A stretch of 64,000 nt of DNA from Ephydatia muelleri. Its lineage: Eukaryota; Porifera; Demospongiae; Spongillida; Spongillidae. Positions 12,040 through 34,078 of this stretch are shown here, in pieces (the stretch's first letter is position 1; the number at the start of each line of letters is the position of its first letter). The DNA lies in assembly GCA_013339895.1 (NCBI GenBank), contig JABACO010000018.1, positions 7,575,481 through 7,639,480 on the forward strand. The letters are read 5' to 3'. A model generated the notes under the pieces. The model was not told where the DNA came from, ran no database searches, and was given only the letters and a program-made list of their open reading frames with translations. The position numbers and the translations under genes are program-made.

Positions 12040-13552
12040 ATGGAGCCAATGAAGGAATACGTGAGGCGTTTTCATGTGCCTCCTGTTGTTGCTGAGAAGG
12101 CGTTGGAGTACTTTAGGCTTGCGGAGATGAAATGCCCTGCAGTGAGAGGGACATGTCTAATTCTCGTTTGCATACAGCTAGCTTGCGCACAGCTCGGGGA
12201 GCCTTTTGATAAAGTAGGCGTTATGGCCTGCGCAATAATACAATGAAGCGTAAACTGTAACGTAGCTCTCCTCAGAAACAAGCCCAAAAGTTATCAGGTG
12301 TTCAAGCTAAGGCTTACACGAACTCATATCGTACGGTTGAAGAGATTTTGAACATCCAGTCGAATCTAAGTTTGAAAGACTTTGCCGTTAAGTTTGGTTG
12401 CATGGAAGTAAAGGAATTAGCCGAAACTATTCTTCAAAAGTGAGTGCCGCCTACATGCAGAGCCGCGGGGATCGTTATACACAATTTACTCTCCAGTTAC
12501 AAGGTTGTGGTTGATTTGAAGTGTACCCATGGGCAGCAAGTTGACTTGTCCAAATCTGAAAGTCTTCTTGCGGCCCTCTATACTGCTTGCAAGTGAGACA
12601 GTTGCCCTGATATTGCCAGTGCAGGGCTAAACAATATTGTAACCTCTTTCCCCCTCCCTCCCTCACTCCCTCTCTCTCCCTCTCTCCCTCTCTCCCTCCC
12701 TCTCTCCCTCTCTCTCTCCCTCCTCCCTCCCTCTCTCTCTCTCTCTCCCTTTCTCTCTCCCTCCCTCTCTCTCCCCCTCCCTCTCCCTCCCTCTCTCTCC
12801 CCCCTCCCTCTCCCTCCCTCCCTCTCTCTCCTAAAGAGCACTTAAGTTTCGCTGTGACAAGGCTAAATTTCAAAGCTTTTGCTCAAAGAACATGTTCCAG
12901 AAATTGAGTGAGGATATGCAAGTATGTGTTCCAAAGGATCTGGGTGAGTTTCCACCCCATCTTGCACCTTCCCTCTGCTCCCCAAAAAATAATAAAAGCA
13001 CCTTACCTTTCATTTAGATAGATATAAGAATGGTTCAATGAAGGCGAGCTTGAAAAGACAGAGAGAAGAAGACCCTCAATTGGACAAGCAACCAGGTTTT
13101 GTCCCCTCCCCCTCCTCTCTTAATGCTTGTGAGGTGTGTGGAGGTGTAATATAGTGCCTTGGAATGTGCCATTAAGTCACATTGCTACATTGCATAATAT
13201 ATATATGTGCAAGCTTGCTGGGGTGTCCTATTTCTGGAGTACGAGAAAAGACATTTGTGGCATGAGGAATAGTTGTGTTTAGTGTAGCTAAGAAGTTCCG
13301 TATGCTTGTGACAGGGAGAGGACAGCTCCCTGTTTTTTTTTTTTGGGGGGGGGGGGGGGGGAGAGAGGATGTGTGTGAGTCATGGTACCCTTCCTCTCTC
13401 ATATAGATGCCGCCACTGTCCTACCCTTGCAACTGAAGAGGAGACGCGAGACATTGCAGGACCGTGTTCTCTGCTCACCCCTCAGTCCACAGTACCTGCT
13501 CTGGAAGGAAAGGACCATTCGTAGTGCAGAGATGAAAATAATAAATCTTTGA
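12040..13552 (+). CDS. ORC6: Origin recognition complex subunit 6
   Basis: Smallest ORC subunit, needed for MCM loading at replication origins. Six exons, all in phase: 12040-12213, 12276-12439, 12497-12592, 12837-12943, 13018-13095, 13407-13552; 254 aa against about 252 in human. Exons 1-4 cover the TFIIB-like cyclin folds (EKALEYFRLAEMKCPAVRG; KQAQKLSGVQAKAYTNSY; NLSLKDFAVKFGC; SLLAALYTACK). Exon 5 is basic (KASLKRQREEDP). The last exon ends with the conserved C-terminal helix (YLLWKERTIRSAEMKI) that binds ORC3 in human and contains the Meier-Gorlin mutation site. Its stop lies only 31 bp from the stop of the convergent CRAL-TRIO gene, and AATAAA (13540-13545) lies inside the last codons. 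Confidence 0.95.
12640..12834. repeat. (CTCC/CTCT)n tract in ORC6 intron 3
   Basis: About 195 bp of pure pyrimidine. It forms most of intron 3 and would serve as an extreme polypyrimidine tract before the CTAAAG acceptor of exon 4. Confidence 0.95.
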
Positions 13553-13583
13553 ACATACAAACACATAGGGCAGAAAGACAAGG

Positions 13584-15012
13584 TTATACAGTTGTTTCTC
13601 TACTAGGAAGAATTGTAGGCTTTGTTGGAAAATAATCCAGTGTGTCAAACCATTCCTCCTCCTCTTCCTCCTCGTTTTCGTGTTGAGATGACCTATCGTC
13701 GTTGCTTGTCAGTGATACCACTTCCTGATTTGCAGTCAGTGATAGTGCACTGCTGGCACTGTGGCTCGGGCTGTTGATTCCTCTTACAGTTCTAATCCAT
13801 TCTTCGTTGCTATACAAAGGCTGAGAGCCCCCAAATTCTTCAGGAAGAGCATCATGGTGAAAATGTCTGTCAAGGTCATCCAGGTTTTTGATCAGGTTGA
13901 CCTAAAGTAGATGTTGGACAAGTAACACAAATATTACAATAAAATCCGACTTGCCAATATTCAGCTCGCGTACCCGATTGCTCATCTTTGCAGATAGAAA
14001 TGGTCTGATCAGAGTGAGGAGTGTGTTGATGTACCACGGGTAGTTGATGATGTAAACACCTTTAAATCGAGCTGGAAACGAGTTCTATAGGGAGTGGCAG
14101 ACGGGGTAATGAATCGGAGCGTACCCGTGTTTTGCCAACAACGCACAGTTACGTAATGATAGACAGGGGGTGGGCGTGGCTCACGTATAATTAAACTTGC
14201 AGCACCATACAAGTGCAAAGAGTTCACACAGACCCTACAATGGGACTTAGAGCCCTTTCGGCTCATCGGTGACTCAGCACACACGCCCTACTTACGAGCC
14301 CTTTCGACCCCATCGCTACAGCAGGCAGGGCCACCAATCAGTAGTGCCGACACTGAACACCTGATCGGCCCCGGTCCGTTGCACGATATCGCCAGATCAC
14401 GTACACTAACATGCACTCGCCCTTCTTCTTCCTTCTCACCTGAACAATAGTGGTGATGAGGCGCACGTAGGTGGGGGTTATGTGGGACGCTTGGAAGAGG
14501 GACACGTCCCTGAAATCCGCCAGTAGAACGATACCGTTGACCTGGTTCCGCACGTCTTTAATAGCATGGTCCAGCTGCATCATGAGCGCCGCGAAGACGG
14601 TGTCCAAGCTCTGCGTGTCGGGGTCCCATCGCCCCGGGAAACCAAGCATCATACCTCTGTCCAGCTTGTCGCGACCAGGGAGGATGCCGACGATGTTGGC
14701 TCTCCACACGTGCTCCACGGAGTCGAGCTCGGGGATTACGAATATATCTGGATGCTTCGCACGAATGTAAAAATAGTTCTTGTAGGCAGCTACGCTTCTG
14801 CTGACGTCGAATTTTTTTGACCGTAGGAAGCGCACGAGTGTTTCGTCGCTCAAGTCCCTATCTTCAGAGCTCCCTTGGGATTCGAGTATTTCTCGCATCT
14901 CTTGTAAGCATTCGGTGCGCCAGAGCGGAGTCTCGTTGAGTTCTCGCTTCGCAACTTCGGCGAGTTCAGCTTCGAGCTCGTAAGTCATCATCAGTGCTAA
15001 ATTGTAATGCAA
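13584..15012 (-). CDS. CRAL-TRIO (SEC14-type) lipid-transfer protein
   Basis: Three exons (15012-14440, 14084-13974, 13901-13584) join in phase to about 333 aa; an internal Met seven residues later is an equally good start. Residues about 55-85 are the CRAL-TRIO N-terminal helical region (ETLVRFLRSKKFDVSRSVAA). The lipid-binding domain runs from PGRDKLDRGMMLGFPGRWDP through NGIVLLADFRDVSLFQASH to PARFKGVYIINYPWYINTL and LPEEFGGSQP, the order seen in alpha-tocopherol transfer protein, RLBP1 and clavesin. These bind hydrophobic ligands such as tocopherol, retinoids or phosphoinositides; the ligand cannot be told here. The C-terminal ~75 residues are Ser-rich with an acidic run (ENEEEEEEEWFD). 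Divergent from RPUSD2, 66 bp between starts. Confidence 0.88.
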
Positions 15013-15078
15013 TGAATAATGTAGTCTCTTCCCCAGTCCGACGTCATCGTGGTACTAAAGCGTGCACCCACGTTGTGA
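15013..15078. promoter_or_regulatory. Divergent promoter CRAL-TRIO / RPUSD2
   Basis: 66 bp between start codons, containing a CRE-like GACGTCAT at 15040-15047. The role is inferred. Confidence 0.45.
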
Positions 15079-18000
15079 ATGGGTCGAAAGAGAAGTTTGG
15101 AAGATTTGCGTAGAGAGCAGAAGGAATATGGACCAAAAACGAAGAAGGTTGCATCAAAGTATGCTTTTTATGTGCATCACGTATAATATGCATTTTACTT
15201 CAGTCGAAACCAATGCGGAAAAGGGGATTTGACGAAGAAGAACATTATCAGAGGCTACCTTTTACATTCAAAACGGTATCTTTGTCAATATATAATTGCT
15301 ATTTAGTGACCTTCAGATGCCACCAATGCAGGGCTCCGGTACGTAAAACCTTATCACTTCACGTTTTCTGCTTACGCGAAAGGTAGATGGATCGGATCGA
15401 AGATATACGACATGTTTTGCAGAGAGTTTCAGGCGGAAACACCACAATTCTACGTGAGGCCAATCCACTTAGATCTTATATATCGCGTCTAATTTGCCTT
15501 TTTTGACATATCCTCTCTTGCTTGGCTCTCTGACGTGCCGCATTCTGTTAAAAGGAGAGGGCATTCAAAGCTGGGAAGGTCACTGGTGAGCCACTTAGCA
15601 ACCTGCAACCAAGGCCAAATTAGCCGCACATTTTAATCCTCACTTTCCCTCCCTGCTGCCCCGCCTTCCTCCTCCCCAGTAAACGGAGAGATTGCCGCCA
15701 TGGACAGGGTCGTCAAAAACAATGACGTCATTTGTCACACAGTACACAGACACGAGCCACCCGTCACAGCACAGCCGCTGAAGATCATTCATGAAGGTGA
15801 TGACATCGTGGTGATCGACAAGCCCTCCTCCATACCCGTATGTTGATGACAGCAGCCAATCGGACGAAGTTCTGATGGCCAAGGGTTCTTTTGTTTTCTA
15901 TTTCAGGTTCATCCGTGTGGCAGGTACAGGCACAACACTGTTGTATTCCTGCTAGGGAAGGAGCACAATCTGTTCAATCTCCGAAGTGAGTTAGTCAAGG
16001 GTTATAGTATTCACTCGCTTTGGCTATATGGATGTTCAACATTCCTGTGACTACCCAATGGGCTGTTCCCTGTGTCACTTGGGTGTTTGTCTCACACTTG
16101 GACATGGGATGTCCATGATGTCTGTGTTACCCTTGATGAGGTCTGTGTTACCCTTGATGAGGTCCGTGTTACCCTTGGTGAGGTCCATGTTACCCTTGGT
16201 GATGTCCGTGTTACCCTTGAACTAGGATGTTCATGTTATATACCCTTGATACATGCTACCCAGTGTTGCACTCTTGTTACCCACCTATGGTGTCTGTCTC
16301 TGTCCCCTTGCACACCCCAAAAGCCATTCACAGAATAGATCGGCTCACGTCAGGGTTACTGATATTTGCCAAGTCCCTGGCCAGAGCTCAAAGCCTGGAG
16401 GCCCAGATCAGGGGCAGGGAGCTGGACAAGGAGTATGTGTGTAGAGTGGGTGGAGAGTTTCCATCGTAAGTGGTGTGATTGAGGGGTGTGGCCTGTGTGA
16501 TTGAGGGGTGTGACCTGTGTGATTGAGGGGTGTGGCCTTCGTGGGATCAGCTGGGCATGTCATTGCAGTGGAACAGTGGAGTGTAATGAACCCATCCTGA
16601 TTGTTTCGATGAAGCTGGGCATCTGCAAGGTCGACCCTCAGGGCAAGGACTGTAGCACGACATTCACGAGGCTGTCTTACAATGGAAGGACCAGTGTTGT
16701 CAAATGTAAGGTGACGAGTCCAATTGATGGTATTCATATTGATCCTCGTTACCTTTTTTAATGTTAATTTAGACATGGACTCAAACTGTACTGTTCTATC
16801 AATTTCAGAATTAGTTTGGTCCTTTTGAAGTCTAGTTGACAAAAAGTTTTTTTTTTTTCTTCTTGTATCAAAAGGGATCACATGAGAAATGGAACTTTAT
16901 CGGTTCCACCATAATTTTTAACACACATGTACATGTAGTTAGTGGGCATTACTTTATTAGCAGTTGAGCAGTAAAATTAGTGACAGCTCACTGAGGAATG
17001 AAAGAAAGGCCTACCTATTCACACCAGCACCTCATGTGTATAGATGGACTCTTTCCTTTACACCAATGCTCCTTTAGGCATCCCAAAGACTGGCAGGATG
17101 CATCAAATTAGAGTGCACCTCCAGTGGTTGGGTAAGGTCACTGTTGGGTGTGTTCTGCTGTTGTCAGGCGTGGTTATACATTCAGGTTATCCCATTGTGA
17201 ACGACCCGTTGTATAACAACCTGGCCTGGGGACCCTGCAAAGGCAAGCAAGGACAAGAAATTGGATGTGTCGATGAGGTCAGTGGGTTTTTAATTGGAGC
17301 ATTCATTATATGTAGTCCCTGATTTAATTGACCATTTTTGCATGTATGCCATCTTGCCATCCTTATCAGGTCATAACCAGGATTGTCAAGTCAAGCTACA
17401 GTTCAGATATATTCGATGACTTGCCGTCTGCTGCTGCCATCAGTGAGGCTCAGTTGTCCACCAATGAGGGTGGGTGTGTCCTTGCAGTTGTGCCCACCTC
17501 TGTTGAGGACGAGGGCCAGGGTGTGAAGGAAGAAGGAGGAGGAAGAGGGGAGATGTGTCAAGGCCAGGGTGTGACGGAGGAAGGAGGAGGAAGAGGGGAG
17601 GGGTGTCAAGGCCAGGGTGTGAAGGAAGAAGGAGGAGGAAGAGGGGAGGGGTGTCAAGGCCAGGGTGTGAAGGAGGAAGGAGGAGAAGGAAGAGGGGAGG
17701 TGTGTCAAGGCCAGGATGGGCTGGTGGAGGAAAAGGAGGAGAGGGGTAGCACTGATGGTGTCAACAAGGAGGGCATCCAGGATGCAAGAGATCCCACCAA
17801 CGAAGGGGACATGAAAGATGGAAAGATTCCCACTCCAAGAGCAGGCTGTGCTTCCACCCAGACTGAAGGACCTGGGGATGGGAGTGGGACCAGCCAAGCA
17901 TGTGGGGAGAATGGTGGTACACTGAGTGGGAGTCCCCCAACAGCAGTGGATGGAGAGTTTGATCCGGAGTGCAGTTTTTGTCGCCAACGGAAACCGGACC

Positions 18001-18219
18001 CTACCCCCCATCAACTTGTCATGTACCTCCATGCTCTCTCGTACAAGGTATTTCTGCTACCACCACCATTGCCTTCCCTCCATTTTGACATGTGTGTGTG
18101 GGTGTGTATGTGCGTGTCTGTGTACATGTGTTTGGTGTGTTTTTGTGCAGGGACCAGATTGGGAGTACAGAACTGAACTGCCTGCATGGGCTGCTGAGGA
18201 CTGGGAAGAGGAAGAGTGA
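15079..18219 (+). CDS. RPUSD2: RNA pseudouridine synthase RPUSD2 (RluA family)
   Basis: Isomerises uridine to pseudouridine in RNA. From the exon at about 15316 onward all joins fit in phase: exons near 15316-15454 ([20 protein letters not shown]), 15553-15584, 15680-15839 ([18 protein letters not shown]), 15907-15985, 16320-16466, 16568-16704, 17078-17132, 17184-17279, 17371-18048, 18151-18219. The catalytic loop is [16 protein letters not shown] and the C-terminal core motif is [14 protein letters not shown]. The tail keeps the family ending ([11 protein letters not shown], then [12 protein letters not shown]). The long exon 11 carries a Glu/Gly-rich tandem repeat. The ATG at 15079 and the next small exon (about 15204-15275, with [15 protein letters not shown]) look coding, but their phases do not join to the rest, so the N-terminus is tentative. 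Confidence 0.9.
16112..16222. repeat. 21-bp minisatellite in RPUSD2 intron
   Basis: About five copies of a 21-bp unit close to GTCTGTGTTACCCTTGATGA plus G, just before the exon with the catalytic aspartate. Confidence 0.85.
17512..17717 (+). repeat. 48-bp coding repeat in RPUSD2
   Basis: Four tandem copies of a 16-residue unit ([16 protein letters not shown] and variants; one copy has an extra codon). They sit in a low-complexity acidic insert between the catalytic domain and the conserved C-terminal tail. Confidence 0.93.
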
Positions 18220-18931
18220 GGCATGTCTAGTGTTGTTCTTCTTTTTCTATCAATCTCAAAACAAAAAAGTGCAGCCTGTTGGTTGTCGCACAGCTACTTT
18301 AGAGAGAGGCTGTCTGTGTGGGCAGTAAAGTATTGTTTGTCACTGTCAGTGGCTTTGGCTGTAATGTGCTGGGATTCATTTCATTGATTGCACACAGTTT
18401 GCCCTTGTACACACACTTTCTTGGCTGTCATGCATCTCCTGCTGTTGTGTATGGTTTGAAACTATGTGTCACCCACCACATCCAAAGTCTAGTTAACTAC
18501 TATTAATTAATCTCTGTCATGAAATTAACTACTGACTATCAGTTTCGCCGTTATTTTTATTTTTAATACTTCTATTTACTTAACATACAGGGGGGCCTGT
18601 AATTGTTTTCTTCTTGTCAAAGAGTTCCACAACCGTTTCGATTTAATCAATGCCCGCGTTAATGAAATTAACAGCTGACTATCAGTTTTACCGTTATTTA
18701 TGGCACTTGGAATTATAATTGTTTTTTCCTGTCAAAGAGTTCCACAATCGTTTCGATTTAACTAATCTCCCGCGTTAATGAAAACAGGGATGGCGGGAAT
18801 ACAAAGATGACCCGTCTGTCGGCACAATAAACAAAGGGTTGAAGTTTTATTTATCCAGGGACTGCACTGTACTTTAAATGAATTGAAGTGCGCAGTCGCG
18901 TCAACAGTACCGAGATTAACCCTTTGGTGAC
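18220..18931. other. Spacer RPUSD2 / metaxin with a duplicated ~130-bp segment
   Basis: AT-rich, no gene seen. Two adjacent diverged copies of one segment occupy about 18523-18660 and 18661-18783. Shared blocks are TGACTATCAGTTT, CCGTTATTT, TGTCAAAGAGTTCCACAA, CGTTTCGATTTAA and CCCGCGTTAATGAAA. They lie about 150 bp upstream of the metaxin start. Confidence 0.75.
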
Positions 18932-20323
18932 ATGGAGCTTTTTGTGCACTCGGGAGACGAGACCATAGCGTCTGTGGAGCCCGAGAGCCTTCAGATATTG
19001 GTGAGGGAGCTATGCTCGAAACTATTTGTAAATGTTTATTAATTCTCCTTAGACGTACCTACACCTAAGTGAGATACCGAAGAATGAATTAACTGTGACT
19101 ACGAGTTGCCTTCCGTGGAAGTCTCCGACATGTAGATGAGCCAGATTGCAAAGAAGAGAGGCGTCATTCATTTCCCATACATTATTTCTTTCTTTTTTGT
19201 TATCAAAGCCGAGTATCCAGTGCTCAGAGAAGGGTCAGTCATAATTTCTGGGTCCGAAGCGATTATCCTCTACCTGAAAGAACACGTAGGTGTACATAAC
19301 AGCGCATGGCACGTCTTCCTTTGTTTGCCGGCTTTTCTATATCCCTGCCCCCGTTTCGTTTCTGGTACACGTAAAATCACGTAAAATTTTAGGGTTACAA
19401 TATCGACAAAATCGTGCCGAGTTTCGACGAGGGGGAGACGATAGCTTATGGTGCATTACTGAAAGACAAACTATTTCCTGCTATCGTAAGCTATGCAGAA
19501 AATATCCTCATGTAGTTTAAGGTATTTTTGACATCCTTTCTTCCACACGCTTGATGTGCAGCTGTACCTTCAGTGGTTAGAGACTCAGAACTACGTAGAA
19601 GTGACCAGGAAGTGGTATGGCAAAGTGCTGTACTTCCCTCTCTCCATCTTCATTCCGACATGGAAGCACAACACTTGGCAAAGGCGACTTATGGAAGATA
19701 CACCACAGGATTACGTCCAGCAGAAGGGCATAGAGGTCAGCCACACAGTTGCCCCCACTCATCCATGACAGTGTCAGTGCTATTGGATACTCTCCTGCAT
19801 TAGCTACTGAAAAGGGCAGAAGATGGCATTACGTGTCTTTCCAGCCGTCTAGGAGAAAAGGACTATTTCTTCGGAAACAAGTTAGGAGAAAAAAAAGCAC
19901 AATGCAAATTTCAATTTGCTTCTCTCTCCAGCCCTTCTAGTTTGGATGCCCTGGTATTCGGGTGTCTTGAAGTCATTATCCAGCAGTGGTCTAGTGAGAA
20001 CAACTCCTTAGCACGCCAGCTACACGCGTGCACCAATCTGAAACAGTTCTGCAATCGGATCCATCAGAATTGTTTCCCTGCGCTTAAACCCAGTACGCCC
20101 ATTTAACTCCAATGCGTATCTTTGACGCATTTACAGCAGTTATGTTTTGCTTGTAGGAGCCCTGCAGGTTGTTACACCGACACCTTCGAAGCCTTTGTGG
20201 AAAGATCCAGCGTTGTGGCTGTGGGTATTCGCTGCAGCTGGCATTCTGTGCCTGCAAGGCGTGAGAGTTGGACTGTTCCGTCGCATACGTTCTTTGGGGC
20301 AGCAGACCCACGTCAGAAATTAA
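18932..20323 (+). CDS. MTX1: Metaxin 1 (mitochondrial outer-membrane import/SAM complex)
   Basis: Peripheral part of the sorting and assembly machinery (SAM) on the mitochondrial outer membrane. Eight exons join well (first 18932-19000, last about 20157-20323). The N-terminal Tom37/GST-like part reads ELFVHSGDETIASVEPESL, EYPVLREGSVIISGSEAI and GYNIDKIVPSFDEGETIAYG. The GST C-terminal part has QNYVEVTRKWYGKVLYFPLS, very close to vertebrate MTX1, then CLSSRLGEKDYFFGNKPSSL and HACTNLKQFCNRI. A single hydrophobic tail segment (LWLWVFAAAGILCLQGV) followed by basic residues is a C-terminal membrane anchor. MTX3 is the alternative paralogue. The stop is 94 bp from the convergent PREY stop. Confidence 0.92.
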
Positions 20324-20417
20324 CTTGGCAAACCATCAAAAAAATATACAGTGTATTCTTTTTTTTTTCTTTTTCTTTTTTTTTCAGTTAGGGTAATGCA
20401 TGACTACACAACATCGG

Positions 20418-20758
20418 TCACTTAATTGTCTGGTCATTCTCCGCGCTTGGTTTGCGAAGCTTGGCGCTTTCAGGGACGAGGTTAGGAACTCCTTCAATTA
20501 TGGAGTAAACTACTCCCAGCTTATCGTTTACTAATTTGTTGGCACTCTCATCGTACCTGAATGCAATGAAGCGAACAGTATGCCGTCGATATACAAGAAA
20601 AGAACAGCCATATACCTCAGTGGCTCCTTAGACAGGGGACAGACTAAAACGTTCAGAAGTTCTTGGTCTAATGCGATAGGCGCAGCGGAGGAGAACCTAC
20701 GAATGAGTGTTAGTGGTAACAGAAAGTTGCTACACCAACGACCAAGTACAGTGGCCAT
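20418..20758 (-). CDS. PYURF: Protein preY, mitochondrial (PYURF/Trm112-like)
   Basis: Two exons (20758-20616 and 20556-20418) join in phase to 93 aa. The N-terminus (ATVLGRWCSNFLLPLTLIRR) is basic and hydrophobic, fitting a mitochondrial presequence. The Trm112-like core follows: LLNVLVCPLSKEPLRYDES, then INDKLG-type VNDKLGVVYSIIEGVPNLVP. In mammals preY stabilises mitochondrial methyltransferases of ubiquinone synthesis and complex I assembly (COQ5, NDUFAF5). Start 265 bp from the divergent USP10 start. Confidence 0.93.
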
Positions 20759-21023
20759 TTTTGATAAACAGCGGAGGGGTTAAATACATATTACATATTA
20801 ATCTGCGAGTTATATAAGCAGATTTCAATTTATATATCTAAATTGCATGAGTTTTTTTCTGGTCACGCAGATCACGTGGTGGGCCATGTGATGCCAACAT
20901 GTGCCTCTTCCATCTTTGACCATTTTTTTGCCCCTCTGCTTTTTATTTATTGTTCTTTCTGCGTTAGTTGTTTATAGCGCTGATTCGTGGATAGTACAAC
21001 ACTATTCAGGGCGGCTGGGCAAG
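20759..21023. promoter_or_regulatory. Divergent promoter PREY / USP10
   Basis: 265 bp. A palindromic E-box CACGTG lies at 20873-20878. A YY1-type AAGATGGC (21021-21028) overlaps the USP10 start codon. Motif-based inference only. Confidence 0.45.
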
Positions 21024-31806
<10,783 letters not shown>

Positions 31807-32063
31807 AAAGTTTCAAACTCTCATCCATCCCTCTGTGGTCAAATGTTCTAGGTCGTTTTCTGCAGTACTGGTACTGTTCACAGCATTTGCACGTGGTTTC
31901 CACTCAACTGACCAGAAAATTGTACAAATGTGTGTCACTAAAAGGATACTGTTGTTCGTCGATTATTGTTTTGTTGTACCACTATGCGCTGTTAACAATG
32001 AATAAATTAAACCGTTTTGTACAGAAACGACATGATCAGAACAACAAATGGTACGAAACGCGT

Positions 32064-34038
32064 CTAAGCTAACAGTACTCTCTGTATGGAGTCCACTTGA
32101 CGATGGCACTGAATGCATTCTCGCAAGTGCTGAGCGCACTCGTAACAACACACAGTGTGCCCGCAGGGGCAGAAAATTGCCCCAATTGGTTTGTCCTTGC
32201 AAGAGCGACACGTCATCGCATTCCTTAGCCTCTGCAATTCGCTCTCGAGCTGCTGGGCTCTAGACAACGCGGCCGCCGCGTCCTGGGAAGACGGTTGGTG
32301 GGTGGGGCTTGAGAGGCTGATCATGGCCGAATTGGGCGCGCCGCCGGTCTCCTGCGAGGTAGAGTGTTCGAGATCTATTTCGGTATAGATGGGCGGAGGC
32401 GAGGTGGTACGATGGTCCATACTGGCCATGCTGGCGCCGCTACACTCGGAGCCTTCAGACGTTATGTAGGTGTCCGAGGAATAGTTGACGTACGTGTCAG
32501 AGGCAGAATTGATGTACTGGTCTTCGGACGTGGAGGAGACGGAGTCCGATCCAACCCCGCACCCTGGTCTATCGGAGCCCCTACGTATCATGACGTACGT
32601 GTCCGACCCCCCGGGGACGTAGCTATTCTCTTCGCTTTCGGGGGTATCGGTCCTCCCACCAAGGGGGGCAACACATAATCTGTTAGGACCCGCTACCACG
32701 TCCACACTCCTGCTCCGTTGCGAGTAAGGTGGAAGGGGAGGAAGGGCTTGTCTGTGCCGGGAAACTGCCGGGCGGTGGTGCACGTGACTCTGCGTCGACT
32801 GGCTTCTTGCCGCCGGATGGGACAGGGGAGGGGAGTTAACGGGCGGTGCGTTTGTGGTAGGGGTGGCCGGGTGCAGGATGGTCCAAACGTTGTCAACGAC
32901 CTCCTTGTGCGTCCTCACGATGTCAAAGTAGAATCTGTCTGGGTTCTGCCCCTTGAGGTTGCCAAGAATGGACTTGCAGTAGCCAGCCGTCTTGACCACA
33001 CGACTCACAGAGTCACGTCTGAAGAAAGTGTGGAACTCTGTAATGCCTCGGTACAGCGCCTGGGCAGCCGAGCGAGTCTTGAGGTCCAGCTCTAAGCGAT
33101 CATTTCCTCCATGCTCTGTTGAGGTCAGCATGGCAGTGAACTTCTTTCCGTGGAAGGCTGTGTATTGTACTGCTGTGTAGCTATACCTGGAGTAGGGGGA
33201 AAGGTTTAGTATTCTTATTTTCATACTCTTGTAAGTATTCGTGGTAAACAAGATGCAACAAAAACCACAGGCATCTAGTTTGACAGCAGGCTTCCCAACA
33301 CACACTTTGGAGGGTACAAAGCACTTTGGTGGGTACAGCATGGCAATAGCCACTTGAGGGGATGGGAGGCTGGTACTATTGGTGTGAATTAGGTGTGGAG
33401 TATATAAAATGTAGTTTACAAAACAAAGGGTTTGCCTACACTGGCAGTTTCGGATCTTCATCCAAAAAGATTGGCACAAGCTATAACAAGCCCATTCAAC
33501 CCGTCCAAATATGATGTACACATAAATATTTAATGGTCTTTTGAGCTTCCTAATGGATGCCATGCCACTGATATGTGTCCTTTTGCACGCCTCAATGGTC
33601 AGAACATACCTGTTCAGCAGGTCCATGTTAGAAGAATAGATGTGTATATCCTCCGGACCCACTCCAATGATTTTTTCCACCTGGTCCGAATCAGTCACAT
33701 GATGCAGCTCGACACCGTACAGCTCCAGCTGAGACACCTCTTCCAGGAACTTCTCTGTCGCAAGTTCCTGCGACAGGCCGTGGAGTTTCTGGTGTTCTCT
33801 CCTTATACGGGCGTCCATGTTATCGTTGTCCCCACTGCCGTGCACCTTCTGGTGGTACTGCACGTCAGAGCGGTAGTCCCCCTTGTCCACCTGGGCAATG
33901 AGGGCTGTCAGTCGGGCTGCCTTGTTGCTACTTGGCTTCAACTTGCCCAGGAGTAGGTCCTTCTTGAGGTGCTTGTAAAAGTGTTGCCTATATCAGTGGG
34001 AAACATGAATCATTAGCCAGACACCAGATTTGTGTGTG

Positions 34039-34078
<40 letters not shown>

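Noticed and set aside
12475-12873. Long Arg/Glu/Gly open frames on the minus strand
   Set aside because: They are translations of the pyrimidine tract in ORC6 intron 3, flanked by in-phase ORC6 exons.
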